Shown here piece by piece: positions 51,324 through 60,495 of a DNA stretch of 64,000 nt; position 1 is the first letter of the stretch; every line of letters starts with the position of its first letter. The notes beneath the pieces are model-generated. The model was not told the origin of the DNA, ran no database searches, and was given only the letters and a program-made list of their open reading frames with translations. Source of the stretch: Rhizobium leguminosarum (GTDB taxonomy: Bacteria > Pseudomonadota > Alphaproteobacteria > Rhizobiales > Rhizobiaceae); assembly GCF_002953715.1 (NCBI RefSeq), contig NZ_CP025012.1, forward strand, positions 3,798,501-3,862,500, read 5' to 3'. The position numbers and the translations under genes are program-made.

Positions 51324-52313
51324 ATGTGGGGTTGGCGCTCAGTATCAGTCGCGACGCTTTGCATCGCGTTAAGCAGCGCATCGCCGGCACCCGCCGCCGA
51401 GCCGGTCGGCCAGGCTGTCGTCATAAAGACGGAAGTGACGGGACAGAGCGGCCCGATCGAGGTCGACACCAGCGTCCATCGCAACGAGCGCATCAAGACA
51501 TCGCCATCCGGGCTTGGCCAGTTCCTGTTTCGTGACGGCACGAAACTCGCGGTCGGCTGGGGTTCGTCGGTCGTGATCGACAAATATGTCTTCGATGATA
51601 GCCAATCGGTCAAGAAACTCACCATCAGGGCGGCAAAGGGTACATTCCGCTGGGTCAGCGGCAGTTCCAATTCTTCGGCCTACCAGATCCTGACGCCGGC
51701 CGGCACGATCGGCGTACGCGGCACCGCTTTCGATTTCTACGTCGGCCCGGATGGCACGACCGCCGTCGTCCTGCTGAGCGGCGCAGCCCGTTTCTGCGGT
51801 CCGGGCGGCTGCCGGCAGTTGCAGCAGCGCTGCGATTGTGTGGTGGCCAAGCCGAACGGCAATATGTCGGCGGCGCGCCGGGTCGATCCGAGCATCCTCG
51901 AAACGCTCGGAAATCAGCGCGCCCTTCCCTTCCTCTCCGGCAATCAGCGGCTTGCGGGCGGCATCGGCATGCTCGGCGGCTGCAATATGGCCTCCGTCGC
52001 GCCGGAAAGAAAGGACAGAAAACGGCCCCCGCCTCCGGCTTCGCCCGTGCCGCAGAGGCAGGATCCGCCGCAGAAACAGGCCGAGCCGCAGAAGGAGCGG
52101 CCGACCAAGCCTGACACGCCGCATCACGACAAACCGGATAAACCCGACAAGCATGATGGCCGTGGCCGGCATGAACATCACGATCAACACGATGATCACG
52201 ACTATCACGATCAAGGGCATCATCGAGATCGTGACCGTGATCACAACAAAGATCGCGATCGTGATGGGGACCGGAACCACGACAGGGGCCGGAATTTCAA
52301 TCGCAACCGCTGA
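51324..52313 (+). CDS. FecR-domain secreted protein with Asp/His/Arg-rich tail
   Basis: 329 residues from the ATG at 51324, which starts a good signal peptide (SVSVATLCIALSSASPAPAA); in-frame starts at 51264 and 51288 also exist. A FecR domain covers about 35-165 (NERIKTSPSGLGQFLFRDGT, GTIGVRGTAFDFYVG), with cysteines CGPGGC and CDC soon after. From about 230 the chain is Pro/Lys rich, then dominated by His, Asp and Arg, a possible metal-binding or disordered region. It converges on a CHASE2 cyclase, and such proteins are often neighbours. Confidence 0.78.
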   Translation: MWGWRSVSVATLCIALSSASPAPAAEPVGQAVVIKTEVTGQSGPIEVDTSVHRNERIKTSPSGLGQFLFRDGTKLAVGWGSSVVIDKYVFDDSQSVKKLTIRAAKGTFRWVSGSSNSSAYQILTPAGTIGVRGTAFDFYVGPDGTTAVVLLSGAARFCGPGGCRQLQQRCDCVVAKPNGNMSAARRVDPSILETLGNQRALPFLSGNQRLAGGIGMLGGCNMASVAPERKDRKRPPPPASPVPQRQDPPQKQAEPQKERPTKPDTPHHDKPDKPDKHDGRGRHEHHDQHDDHDYHDQGHHRDRDRDHNKDRDRDGDRNHDRGRNFNRNR

Positions 52314-52318
52314 TGCCG

Positions 52319-54490
52319 TCAATCGGCGACGCTCTTCTCGAACCCATCAGGCACCTCGCGGAAGTGATCGCTTCTGCCGGATATCCGCTGGTAGAATTCC
52401 GCCAGCCCACCGATCACCTGCGCCGCCCTGAGCTTTGCCGTGCCGATAAGCTTGCGCGTGTTTTTCGAATGCGAATGCAGCGCCTGCGTCAGCTGCTCGT
52501 GAACGACCGCAAGCGCGGCGAACTCCGCGGAGGCTGCGACGCGCTCATCGCCGACAACGGCGAGAATCTGCGTTCGGCTACTCTTCCCCTTGAGCGGAAT
52601 GGCGCCGGCCTCGATCAGCGCCATTCCCGGCACCGATCTCGCCGTGCTGTCTGATATGAGGATATCGAAGCCGACCTCCTTGCAGCACGACTCCAGGCGC
52701 GCCGCGACGTTGACGGCATCGCCGACCGCCGAATAGTTGAAGCGGGTCTTGGCGCCCATGTTGCCGACACAGGCGAGACCGGTATGGATGCCGATGCCGA
52801 TGCCGACCTGCTGTCCAGACCCGAAGCCGAAGGCGTCGCCGGCGTTCAGTTCGGCCAGCGTTTCACGCATGGCAAGCGCTGCGCGAACGGCCTTGATTTC
52901 ATGATCCGCCACATCGACGGGTGCATTCCAGAACGCCATGATCGAATCGCCGATGAACTTGTCGAGCGTGCCTTCATTGGCCACCACATGGCGGCTCAGC
53001 GCATCGAGCAACGTATTCAGGAACGCGACCACGGCAGTCGGCGCCAGCCGCTCGCTGATCTCGGTGAAGCTCCTGACATCGACGAACATGACCGTCAACT
53101 CGCGATCGTCTCCGCCGAGGCGTAACGCGTCGCGGGAATGCTCGATGCGATGGAGCAGCGACGGGGAAAGATAATGCCCGAAGGCGCGCCGCACCTCGCG
53201 CCGCTCTCTGTCGATCACCAGAATCCTGAACGAGGTCGAGGCGAAATGGGTGATCGATCCGCTGATGATCGGAGCCAGGGGATCGAGGAGAAGCCCCGCA
53301 TAAAGAAAGGTGAGCCAGGACGCTACCAGCGCCATGGCCGTGATCAGCAGGCCGCAGGCGAGCGCGACGGCTGGACTGACGAAGGTCGTAACCCCGACGA
53401 GCAGGCATCCGAGCACGGCGATCATCAGGATTTCCAGCCCGTCCGCCCAGTCGGGCCGCGAGAGAAAGCGGCCGGAGAGGATCTGCTCGACGGCCTGCGC
53501 ATGCAGCGAAACGCCGGGAACGTTCTCGCCGAGCGCGGTGACGCGGATGTCCTGCAGGCCGGCCGCCGATGTCCCGACGAAGACGATGCTGCCGTCGATG
53601 GCGGCGGCGACAGCTGGAGACGCCCCTTCGGCCGCAAGCACCTGCCGGGCGGATATATAGCGCTCCGCCCGGTCGGGGGTGACATAGAGCCAGAGCTCGC
53701 CGGCCGTCGTCAGCGGCACGACGAAATCCCCGATCTTTACCGATGTCATGATGCCGGCGCGATCGGGCGCGCCTGATAGCACATAGGTCGATGCCCCCTG
53801 TGCGACACGCAGCGCCTCGATCGCGAGATTCGGATAGAGCTGCTCGCCGTCGGTCAGGAACAGTGGGACCGCCCGCACCACCGGCGAGGGATTGCCGGGA
53901 TTGAGGCTGATGTGGCCGAGCCCCGCCGCATTGGCCTCCAATTGCGGCCGCAGCGGCGTCGAAGCACCGAGATAGGGCGGAGCCGTGACAGGGCTTTCGC
54001 CTGTAAAGGCAAAGCCCGCCTTGACAGGCGGCCGGTAATGGCCCTCGTTGGAAAGGCCGAAGCCGAGCACGACGGGTTTTTCGGCAATCGATCGAGCGAA
54101 TATCTCGTCATTGTCGGGCAGTTTCTCGGCAAGTGAAGGATCGACCCCGGCAACGTCGCGGACAACATTGCGCGGTGACAGCCGGTCCGGCTCGGCGAAA
54201 AGAATATCGAAGGCGATGGCCGAGGCGCCCATCTCCGAAAGCCGGTTCACCAGCAGGGCCATCCGGTCGCGCGGCCATGGCCATTGGCCGAATTCGTGCA
54301 ACGAGGCCTCGTCGATGTCGATGACGCGGACCGGCATCGGCTCGAAGGTCCTGGGAACCAGCCGCTGATACTCGTCGAAGGTCACGCCGCGGATCAACTT
54401 GAAGATCCCGGGATCACTTGCTCGAAGAATCGTAAGCGCAGTCACGATCGCCAGGCCGAGAACGACACCGATTTGCTGCGCGCGCGTCAT
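52319..54490 (-). CDS. CHASE2-domain adenylate/guanylate cyclase
   Basis: 723 residues. An N-terminal span (IGVVLGLAIVTALTIL) leads to a CHASE2 sensor outside the membrane (about 30-370: RVIDIDEASLHEFGQWPWPR, AFDILFAEPD). Three membrane segments follow near 380-450, and the class III cyclase domain is at about 500-640 (MFVDVRSFTEISERL, GTLDKFIGDSIMAFW, YSAVGDAVNVAARLE). The signal is unknown; FecR-type proteins often accompany CHASE2 cyclases. ATG 54490 is preceded by GGTGAGATC. Divergent from another cyclase gene. Confidence 0.88.
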   Translation of the reverse strand: MTRAQQIGVVLGLAIVTALTILRASDPGIFKLIRGVTFDEYQRLVPRTFEPMPVRVIDIDEASLHEFGQWPWPRDRMALLVNRLSEMGASAIAFDILFAEPDRLSPRNVVRDVAGVDPSLAEKLPDNDEIFARSIAEKPVVLGFGLSNEGHYRPPVKAGFAFTGESPVTAPPYLGASTPLRPQLEANAAGLGHISLNPGNPSPVVRAVPLFLTDGEQLYPNLAIEALRVAQGASTYVLSGAPDRAGIMTSVKIGDFVVPLTTAGELWLYVTPDRAERYISARQVLAAEGASPAVAAAIDGSIVFVGTSAAGLQDIRVTALGENVPGVSLHAQAVEQILSGRFLSRPDWADGLEILMIAVLGCLLVGVTTFVSPAVALACGLLITAMALVASWLTFLYAGLLLDPLAPIISGSITHFASTSFRILVIDRERREVRRAFGHYLSPSLLHRIEHSRDALRLGGDDRELTVMFVDVRSFTEISERLAPTAVVAFLNTLLDALSRHVVANEGTLDKFIGDSIMAFWNAPVDVADHEIKAVRAALAMRETLAELNAGDAFGFGSGQQVGIGIGIHTGLACVGNMGAKTRFNYSAVGDAVNVAARLESCCKEVGFDILISDSTARSVPGMALIEAGAIPLKGKSSRTQILAVVGDERVAASAEFAALAVVHEQLTQALHSHSKNTRKLIGTAKLRAAQVIGGLAEFYQRISGRSDHFREVPDGFEKSVAD

Positions 54491-54764
54491 GATCTCACCG
54501 GGCGTCCCCTCCCACGGCCGGCAGGGCGATCCGCACATGCCGGCAGACAGGCTACGCCGCTTTCCATCCAAATGCCATTCGCACCTGCGTTCCGGGGTAC
54601 TCTCTTTGCGGTCACCTCCGCCGGGCGGCGAAGAAACGCCATGAATAGGGCCCCGCCTCCAGTTTTCACCCGGCTTTTGCACGGACGACAGGCTTCGACC
54701 TTGCCCGGTGCGCGGCGAAATGTTCTTTTAACGATCGAAAATCGGATGCTTTTTCGAGAGAAGA

Positions 54765-56366
54765 ATGAAGGTCGCCGTGATTTCCGAAACCGCCGCACGC
54801 CGCAGCGGCTATTGGCTGATTGTCGTCGTGCTGGCAATGCTCGCAGGGCTGCCGCTCGCCGTCTGGCTTGATATCAGCGATCTCTCGGGAAATACCCTGC
54901 GCCGTCAGGCGCGCGACATGAGCTCGCTCATATCGAGCATCCGCTCCTATTATTCCACGAATGTCGTCGGGCGCGTTCTGGCTGCCCATGCCAGCGGCGC
55001 AACGGAAGGCACGGTCGTCTCTCACAATTATGCGAATATTCCCGGCGCCATCCCGCTGCCGGCCACGCTATCCCTGGAGCTCGGCGACGTCATCAAAGAG
55101 CAGCAGGCCAATATCACCTACCGTTTCGTCTCCGACCTGCCGTTCAAAAGCCGCGCATCCCACGAGCTCGACGACTTCGAAAAGAATGCGCTCGCCGCCT
55201 TGCGCGCCAATCCGCAGCAGACTCTGAACGACCTCACCCGTGTCGGATTGACCGATACCTTGCGGTTCATCACCCCCGTCGTCATGGGCCAGGCCTGCGT
55301 TGCCTGCCACAATACCCATCCCGAAAGCCCGAAGACCGATTGGAAAGTGGGCGATGTGCGCGGCATTCAGGAAGTCATCATCCGGCAGCCCTATGCGAGC
55401 AACGTCTTCGCCTTCAAATACCTGCTCTGCTATTTTCTTTTCGTCGCCGTCATCGGCATCAGCTTCATCCTGCTCCAGCGGCAGCAGACGCACGCAATCC
55501 ACAGCGCCAACCAGGATCTGGAGGCGGCGAACGAATTCCTCGCCAGCGTTTCCCTGAAGATCTCGCGCTATCTCTCGCCACAGATCTACAAGAGCATCTT
55601 CTCCGGACAGAAGGACGTCGTCGTCCATACCGAGCGCAAGCGTCTGACGATCTTCTTCTCCGACATCAAGGACTTCACGGCGACGACCGAGCGCCTGCAG
55701 CCGGAAGCCCTGACGGAGATGCTCAACGAATATCTGACCGAGATGTCGAATATTGCCCTGGAGCATGGCGGCACGGTGGACAAGTTCATCGGCGACGCGA
55801 TGCTGGTCTTCTTCGGCGATCCCGAAACCAAGGGGCCGGAGGAGGACGCGAAAGCGTGTCTGCGCATGGCCGTCGACATGCAGCGCCGTCTCGGCGAACT
55901 CAAAGACAGATGGCGCAGAAACGGCACCGAAGAGCCTTTCGTCGTCCGCATGGGAGTAAACAGCGGTTATTGCAACGTCGGCAATTTCGGCAGCAGCGAC
56001 CGGATGGACTATACGATCATCGGGGCGGAGGCCAATCTCGCAGCCCGGCTGCAATCGATCGCCCAGGGAGGAGAGATCGTCATCAGCTACGAAACCTATG
56101 CGCTGGTGAGCGAAATCGTCGACGCCCATCCCCTGCCGCCAATCACGATGAAGGGCATACAGCGCGAGATCGTGCCCTATGCGGTGGATGGGCTGACCCT
56201 CGGTGCGGATCACAAGAGCCGCGTTCTCAGCGAGCATCTCTCGGGCCTTGACCTGCATCTGGATATGAGCCGGCTGGAGCCTGCCGATCGCCTACGGGTC
56301 AGGACCGCTCTCAAGGAGGCAATTGCCGCGCTGGATGAAGCTGCGCCCGAACCGGCCCGATCATGA
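54765..56366 (+). CDS. Adenylate/guanylate cyclase with DUF3365-type haem-binding periplasmic sensor
   Basis: 533 residues. A span at about 15-35, then a periplasmic domain of DUF3365 type with Cys178-Val-Ala-Cys181-His182, a CxxCH c-type haem site (GQACVACHNTHPESP). A second span lies near 212-232 (YLLCYFLFVAVIGISFILL), then a class III cyclase domain (IFFSDIKDFTATTERLQ, GGTVDKFIGDAMLVFFGDPE, YTIIGAEANLAARLQ). A haem redox or gas signal is therefore likely transmitted to nucleotide synthesis. ATG 54765 has AGAGAAGA upstream. Haem attachment would need the cytochrome c maturation system. Confidence 0.86.
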   Translation: MKVAVISETAARRSGYWLIVVVLAMLAGLPLAVWLDISDLSGNTLRRQARDMSSLISSIRSYYSTNVVGRVLAAHASGATEGTVVSHNYANIPGAIPLPATLSLELGDVIKEQQANITYRFVSDLPFKSRASHELDDFEKNALAALRANPQQTLNDLTRVGLTDTLRFITPVVMGQACVACHNTHPESPKTDWKVGDVRGIQEVIIRQPYASNVFAFKYLLCYFLFVAVIGISFILLQRQQTHAIHSANQDLEAANEFLASVSLKISRYLSPQIYKSIFSGQKDVVVHTERKRLTIFFSDIKDFTATTERLQPEALTEMLNEYLTEMSNIALEHGGTVDKFIGDAMLVFFGDPETKGPEEDAKACLRMAVDMQRRLGELKDRWRRNGTEEPFVVRMGVNSGYCNVGNFGSSDRMDYTIIGAEANLAARLQSIAQGGEIVISYETYALVSEIVDAHPLPPITMKGIQREIVPYAVDGLTLGADHKSRVLSEHLSGLDLHLDMSRLEPADRLRVRTALKEAIAALDEAAPEPARS

Positions 56367-56545
56367 CCAGATATCAGGCGAAGCGTGATTTTTCCGCCCG
56401 CCTCCCATATCCCGTCTAGACTTCCCGTACCCGATCTGCTATTTCGCATCACCAATCGCAAGGCTCCGGCCGCGCGAACGTTATTGTTTTGCCTCTGGCC
56501 GCTGCGCCGCCTCCGGCATCAACCAACCAAAGGAACGTGATTCTC

Positions 56546-56758
56546 GTGCAGGTACTTGTCCGCGATAACAATGTTGATCAGGCTCTCCGCGCTCTCAAGA
56601 AGAAGATGCAGCGCGAAGGCATTTTCCGCGAAATGAAGATGCGCGACTATTACGAGAAGCCGTCGCAGAAGCGTGCTCGCGAGAAGGCAGAAGCTGTTCG
56701 TCGCGTTCGCAAGCTGGCCCGTAAGCGCGCCCAGCGCGAAGGTCTGGTCGCACGCTGA
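56546..56758 (+). CDS. rpsU: 30S ribosomal protein S21
   Basis: 70 residues, very basic, part of the small subunit and involved in mRNA engagement. The sequence VQVLVRDNNVDQALRALKKK and KRAREKAEAVRRVRKLARK are typical alphaproteobacterial S21. The GTG at 56546 is the natural start, 11 bases after AAAGGA; the frame extends upstream to 56489 but is not S21-like. 134 bp later a TPR lipoprotein begins on the same strand. Confidence 0.93.
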   Translation: MQVLVRDNNVDQALRALKKKMQREGIFREMKMRDYYEKPSQKRAREKAEAVRRVRKLARKRAQREGLVAR

Positions 56759-56892
56759 GCGTTTCCGTCGTTTTTTCGACGTTTTCAGATGCATTGTGGC
56801 GGGGGCGATGGGTTCGCCGCCGCTTTTTTAGTTTGCCGCTGAAGATCGCATATCCGCGCACCGGGTATGCCGCATGGGGAAAGCGAGCCCGA

Positions 56893-57762
56893 ATGGCTGT
56901 CAACACCTTCAATCCGTACCGCGCTTTGCGCTTGCAGAAAACGGCATTCCTGCCCACTTTGGCGCTGGCGGCATTGTTCGGCCTCGCCGGCTGCGAGACG
57001 ACCAATACCTCGGATGCCGTGATCCGCATCGATAAGGCGCAGGGTTCGGAAGAGAATATCGCTTCCCTGACGGCCGTTATCAACGCCAATCCGAGGGATC
57101 CGGAAGGTTACAACGTCCGTGGTTCCGCCTATGGCCGCGCCGGCCAGTTCCGCCCGGCGCTGAACGATTTCAACACGGCACTGCAGATCAATCCGCGGTT
57201 TTTCCAGGCTTACGCCAACCGCGCTCTCGTCTATCGCAATATGGGCCAGCAGGCCCAGGCGATTGCCGACTACAATGCCGCCTTGCAGATCAATCCAAGC
57301 TACGACGTCGCCTATATCGGTCGCGGCAATGTCTATCGCATGGCCGGCCAGGACGATCAGGCTTTCAACGATTTCGACAAGGCAATCCAGCTCGGCACCA
57401 CCGATGGCCGCGCCTATCATAATCGTGGCCTGATCTATCAGAAGCGCAACCAGCAGGACAAGGCGATCGACGATTTCTCGAAAGCGATCTCGCTCGCACC
57501 GAATTCGCCCGAGCCCTATAATGGCCGCGGCATTTCCTATATTGCACTGAACGACGACGACAACGCCTTTGCCGATTTCAACCATGCGATCGAGCTCAAC
57601 GGCAACATCGCCGAATCCTGGGCCAACCAGGCCCTCGTCTACGAACGCCGCGGCGACAAGGCAAAGGCCGCCCGCTCCTATCGCCACGCGATCGGCCTCG
57701 ACCCCAAATACCAGCCGGCTCGCGACGGCCTTGCCCGCGTCGGCGTCGCCCCAGCCGGCTAA
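56893..57762 (+). CDS. TPR-repeat lipoprotein
   Basis: 289 residues. A type II signal peptide (FLPTLALAALFGLAGC) with lipobox L-A-G-C places it on a membrane facing the periplasm. Six or more TPR units follow (DPEGYNVRGSAYGRAGQF, FQAYANRALVYRNMGQQ, DVAYIGRGNVYRMAGQD, GRAYHNRGLIYQKRNQQ, AESWANQALVYERRGDK), making a scaffold for protein contacts. It resembles NlpI-type proteins, which adapt cell-wall hydrolases and proteases, but orthology is unproven. ATG 56893 follows AAAGCGAGCCCGA. Confidence 0.82.
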   Translation: MAVNTFNPYRALRLQKTAFLPTLALAALFGLAGCETTNTSDAVIRIDKAQGSEENIASLTAVINANPRDPEGYNVRGSAYGRAGQFRPALNDFNTALQINPRFFQAYANRALVYRNMGQQAQAIADYNAALQINPSYDVAYIGRGNVYRMAGQDDQAFNDFDKAIQLGTTDGRAYHNRGLIYQKRNQQDKAIDDFSKAISLAPNSPEPYNGRGISYIALNDDDNAFADFNHAIELNGNIAESWANQALVYERRGDKAKAARSYRHAIGLDPKYQPARDGLARVGVAPAG

Positions 57763-58208
57763 AGACATAATTGGGCGGCCCGGAGCATCGGGCGGCCCGC
57801 AACGGCCACTTGCCGGTCGCAGCACCCATCGGATGCCGGCAAAGGCCCTGATGATTCAAGCGAATCTTCCGGCTCTGGATATCATCGAGTTGATATCGTA
57901 TACGTCAGGCAGTGGAAGCGACGTGGCAAAGGCCGCCGCACCGCCATTAAGACGAGACGCCGAAAAAGCGTCCGTCATCGTCGATGGCCTTTCATAGTAT
58001 GTTGCAACCTGCTCTTGCTCCCCCTAACATGGAGCTGCTTCGATAGCCCGCTATCGAGCGGTCGAACACGTGTTGGGGGCGGTTTGCGAGAGATGCGGAT
58101 CTTTACTGTCCTGGCCGCAAGCGAAAACCGTTGCGGGCCACGCGCATTACAGCGCCGCGCGTCTTTTCAGACGCGCAAAGGACGCTCTCACATTTTGAAT
58201 TGCGACAG
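57763..58208. other. Intergenic region before the HWE kinase
   Basis: About 445 bp. It holds a GC-rich stretch with duplicated GGGCGGCCCG that may terminate the TPR gene, and a truncated palindromic repeat at 58147-58206. A 54-codon open frame at 57833-57997 has no ribosome site and an unremarkable sequence. Nothing else is supported. Confidence 0.45.
58147..58206. repeat. Rhizobial palindromic repeat, family 2, copy C (left half only)
   Basis: GCGCGTC (58157-58163)/GACGCGC (58170-58176) with loop TTTTCA and flanks matching copy A at 4191. The right-hand hairpin is missing; the sequence passes directly into the start codon of the kinase gene at 58209. The loop is the exact reverse complement of the copy A loop. 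Confidence 0.65.
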
Positions 58209-59864
58209 ATGAAGATCGTCGCGCTGTTCTTTCCGAAAGCCTCGATCGGAACCTACCTCGTCGCCATGGCAGTGGCGATCGCACTGCCGATCTTCGCCTT
58301 CGTGGCGCTGCTTCTGCTACAGCTGGAGGACAACCAGCGTTCGACGCTGAAGCGCGAGACGGCACAGGATGCACTTGCCCTTTCACGCATTATCGACCGC
58401 CAGCTTCAGGACATGGCGACGACGCTTCGGCTGCTTTCGAGTTCGCCGGAACTTGAAAACGGCAATCTCGCCTCCTTCCACGAGCGCACGGAAACCGCCC
58501 TCAGAGACAATACGCTTTTCGTCATCGCCGTCGACCGCACCGGCCAGCAGCTGCTGAACACGCGCCGGGCGTTCGGCACGCCGCTCGGCAAGACGGCGAA
58601 CATGACAGCCCTCGAAGCGGTCATGGCTTCCGGTCGCATCGAGGCATCAGACGTCTTTCGCGGCCGGACCAGCGGCGAATGGGTCTATAACGTCACCCTG
58701 CCCCGGAAGAATGATCCGGTCGCAGCCCTCATCATCACGCAGGACGCCAAGGATCTGCGCAAGCTCGTGACCACCGAGGGCCTTGCGCCCGGCTGGTCGG
58801 CCGCCGTCATCGATGAGAGCGGCCACGTCGTCGCGGCCACCGGCCCTGCCAACCTCGAACCCGGCACGCCCTTCGACCCGCGCATTCTGCCGGCGCTCAC
58901 CGTGTCCCGCGGCGTCTTCCAGGACGAGACAATCCTGCCGCACATGCTCCTCGGTTATGCCCAGATTCCCGGTTGGTCGTGGAAGACGGTGATCTGGGGA
59001 CCGATCGCCCAGGCGTCGATCCTCAGCACCTGGCGTTTCCTCATCATCGGCGGCGTGGCACTGGTGCTCGTCGCCGTGCTGGGCGCTTATGCCGTCGCAA
59101 GACAGGTGCGCACCACCATTCGCGATATCGCCGACATGGCGAACCGCATGGGCGAAGGCCATATCGTCTCGCCGGTCGAGACCAGCGTCATCGAGGCGAA
59201 CCAGGTGGCGATTGCCCTTTCGAATGCCTCTTTCGATCGTAGCCAGACCGAGGACCGGCTGCGTTTCGTCATGCACGAGCTCGTCCACCGCACCAAGAAT
59301 CTTCTGACGCTTGCCCAGGCAATGATGCGCCAGCTCGCCAAGCAGTCCGACAGCGTCGAGTCCTTCCGCGCCGCCGTCGCCGACCGCCTCGAGGGCCTGG
59401 TGCGTTCGATCGAGCTCCTGACCAGCGAACAATGGGGAGGCGTGTCGCTGCGGCGGGTCGTCGACATCCATCTGCAGGCCTTCCCGCAATCGTGCGAGCA
59501 GATCGCCATCAGCGGCAAAGACTTCGTGCTGAAGCCGGATGCCGTGCAGAATCTCGGCCTCGCCTTGCATGAACTCGCCACCAATTCAGTGAAATACGGT
59601 GCGCTTTCCGTACCGCAAGGCCGTGTCCGCTTCGAATGGCGCGACGTCAAGGAGGAAGGCAAGCCGGATGCCCTGCTCCGCTTCACCTGGGAGGAGCAAG
59701 GCGGCCCGCCGGTCACCGAGCAGCCATCGCGCTCGGGCTTCGGCACGACCGTTATCAAAGCCCATGCCGCCTCCGCCTTTCGCGGCACGGTTGAGATCGA
59801 TTTTCGGTCCGAAGGCCTGTTATGGGTGCTGACGGCGCAACGCACCACGCTGGAGCGCGAATAA
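58209..59864 (+). CDS. HWE-family sensor histidine kinase with periplasmic sensor
   Basis: 551 residues. A span at about 11-33 and one near 278-298 enclose a Cache-like periplasmic sensor (ALALSRIIDRQLQDMATTLR, LFVIAVDRTGQQLLNT). A HAMP-like linker follows, then an HWE-type core with His356 in FVMHELVHRTKNLLTLAQAM, N-box ALHELATNSVKYGALS and the W-x-E motif in FTWEEQGGPPV. No response regulator is adjacent, so it is an orphan. No clear ribosome site precedes ATG 58209, where a repeat ends; the open frame extends to 58131 within the repeat. Confidence 0.82.
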   Translation: MKIVALFFPKASIGTYLVAMAVAIALPIFAFVALLLLQLEDNQRSTLKRETAQDALALSRIIDRQLQDMATTLRLLSSSPELENGNLASFHERTETALRDNTLFVIAVDRTGQQLLNTRRAFGTPLGKTANMTALEAVMASGRIEASDVFRGRTSGEWVYNVTLPRKNDPVAALIITQDAKDLRKLVTTEGLAPGWSAAVIDESGHVVAATGPANLEPGTPFDPRILPALTVSRGVFQDETILPHMLLGYAQIPGWSWKTVIWGPIAQASILSTWRFLIIGGVALVLVAVLGAYAVARQVRTTIRDIADMANRMGEGHIVSPVETSVIEANQVAIALSNASFDRSQTEDRLRFVMHELVHRTKNLLTLAQAMMRQLAKQSDSVESFRAAVADRLEGLVRSIELLTSEQWGGVSLRRVVDIHLQAFPQSCEQIAISGKDFVLKPDAVQNLGLALHELATNSVKYGALSVPQGRVRFEWRDVKEEGKPDALLRFTWEEQGGPPVTEQPSRSGFGTTVIKAHAASAFRGTVEIDFRSEGLLWVLTAQRTTLERE

Positions 59865-59925
59865 CCGCCCGGAACAATCGCTACCTCCACTCGTTTCGGA
59901 CAGGTCGTTCCAAAGGAGAAAGACC

Positions 59926-60408
59926 ATGTTCAAGCAAACGATGATCGCAGCCGCGGCATTGACGGCCGCTGCCTGGGGTAGCCCGGCGGGCGCGGAAAAC
60001 TATGTCACGCTTGGCCGTCTGGTCTGCGGATCGGATGGCGGCCAGGGTCTGATCGTCACCTCGCAGAAGAACCTCATCTGCACCTATACGCCGGCGGCCG
60101 GCGGCGCCAAGGCGGTCTATGCCGGCAAAATCGAGAAATTCGGCCTCGATATCGGCCAGACCGGCAAGAGCGTCATGATCTGGCAGGTGCTGGCAAAGAC
60201 CGGCACGGATATTCCGCAATTCGCCCTTGCCGGCGAATATTACGGGATCGGCGCCGATGCGAGCATCGGCGCCGGCGCCGGCGCCAAGGTCATCGCCGGC
60301 GGCACCGACAAGGCCTTCATGCTGCAGCCGTTGAACGTCCAGGCTCAGGAAGGCCTGAACCTCGCGATCGGCGTCGAAAAGATGACGCTCGTGCCGGGGG
60401 AGACCTGA
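59926..60408 (+). CDS. DUF992 secreted protein
   Basis: 160 residues with a signal peptide (FKQTMIAAAALTAAAWGSPAGA). The mature protein follows the DUF992 pattern: LGRLVCGSDGGQGLIVTSQKNLICTYTP (two cysteines), YAGKIEKFGLDIGQT and a glycine/alanine-rich ADASIGAGAGAKV. AAAGGAGA precedes the ATG. Function unknown; common in Rhizobiales and probably periplasmic. Confidence 0.8.
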   Translation: MFKQTMIAAAALTAAAWGSPAGAENYVTLGRLVCGSDGGQGLIVTSQKNLICTYTPAAGGAKAVYAGKIEKFGLDIGQTGKSVMIWQVLAKTGTDIPQFALAGEYYGIGADASIGAGAGAKVIAGGTDKAFMLQPLNVQAQEGLNLAIGVEKMTLVPGET

Positions 60409-60495
60409 CGAAAGCGCCCGGCCAGCCAAGGCAGACATCAGTGGCCTGTCACATGAATCAAACAGCCGCCCGAAAGGCGGCTGCTTGTGCGTCGA

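Noticed and set aside
52130..52310. Possible CRISPR-like or tandem DNA repeat in the FecR gene
   Set aside because: The repeats are codon-level (GAT, CAT, CGT) within a reading frame and have no regular spacers.
57833..57997. 54-codon frame between the TPR lipoprotein and the HWE kinase
   Set aside because: No Shine-Dalgarno and no family resemblance; in frame with a longer shadow of the TPR gene.
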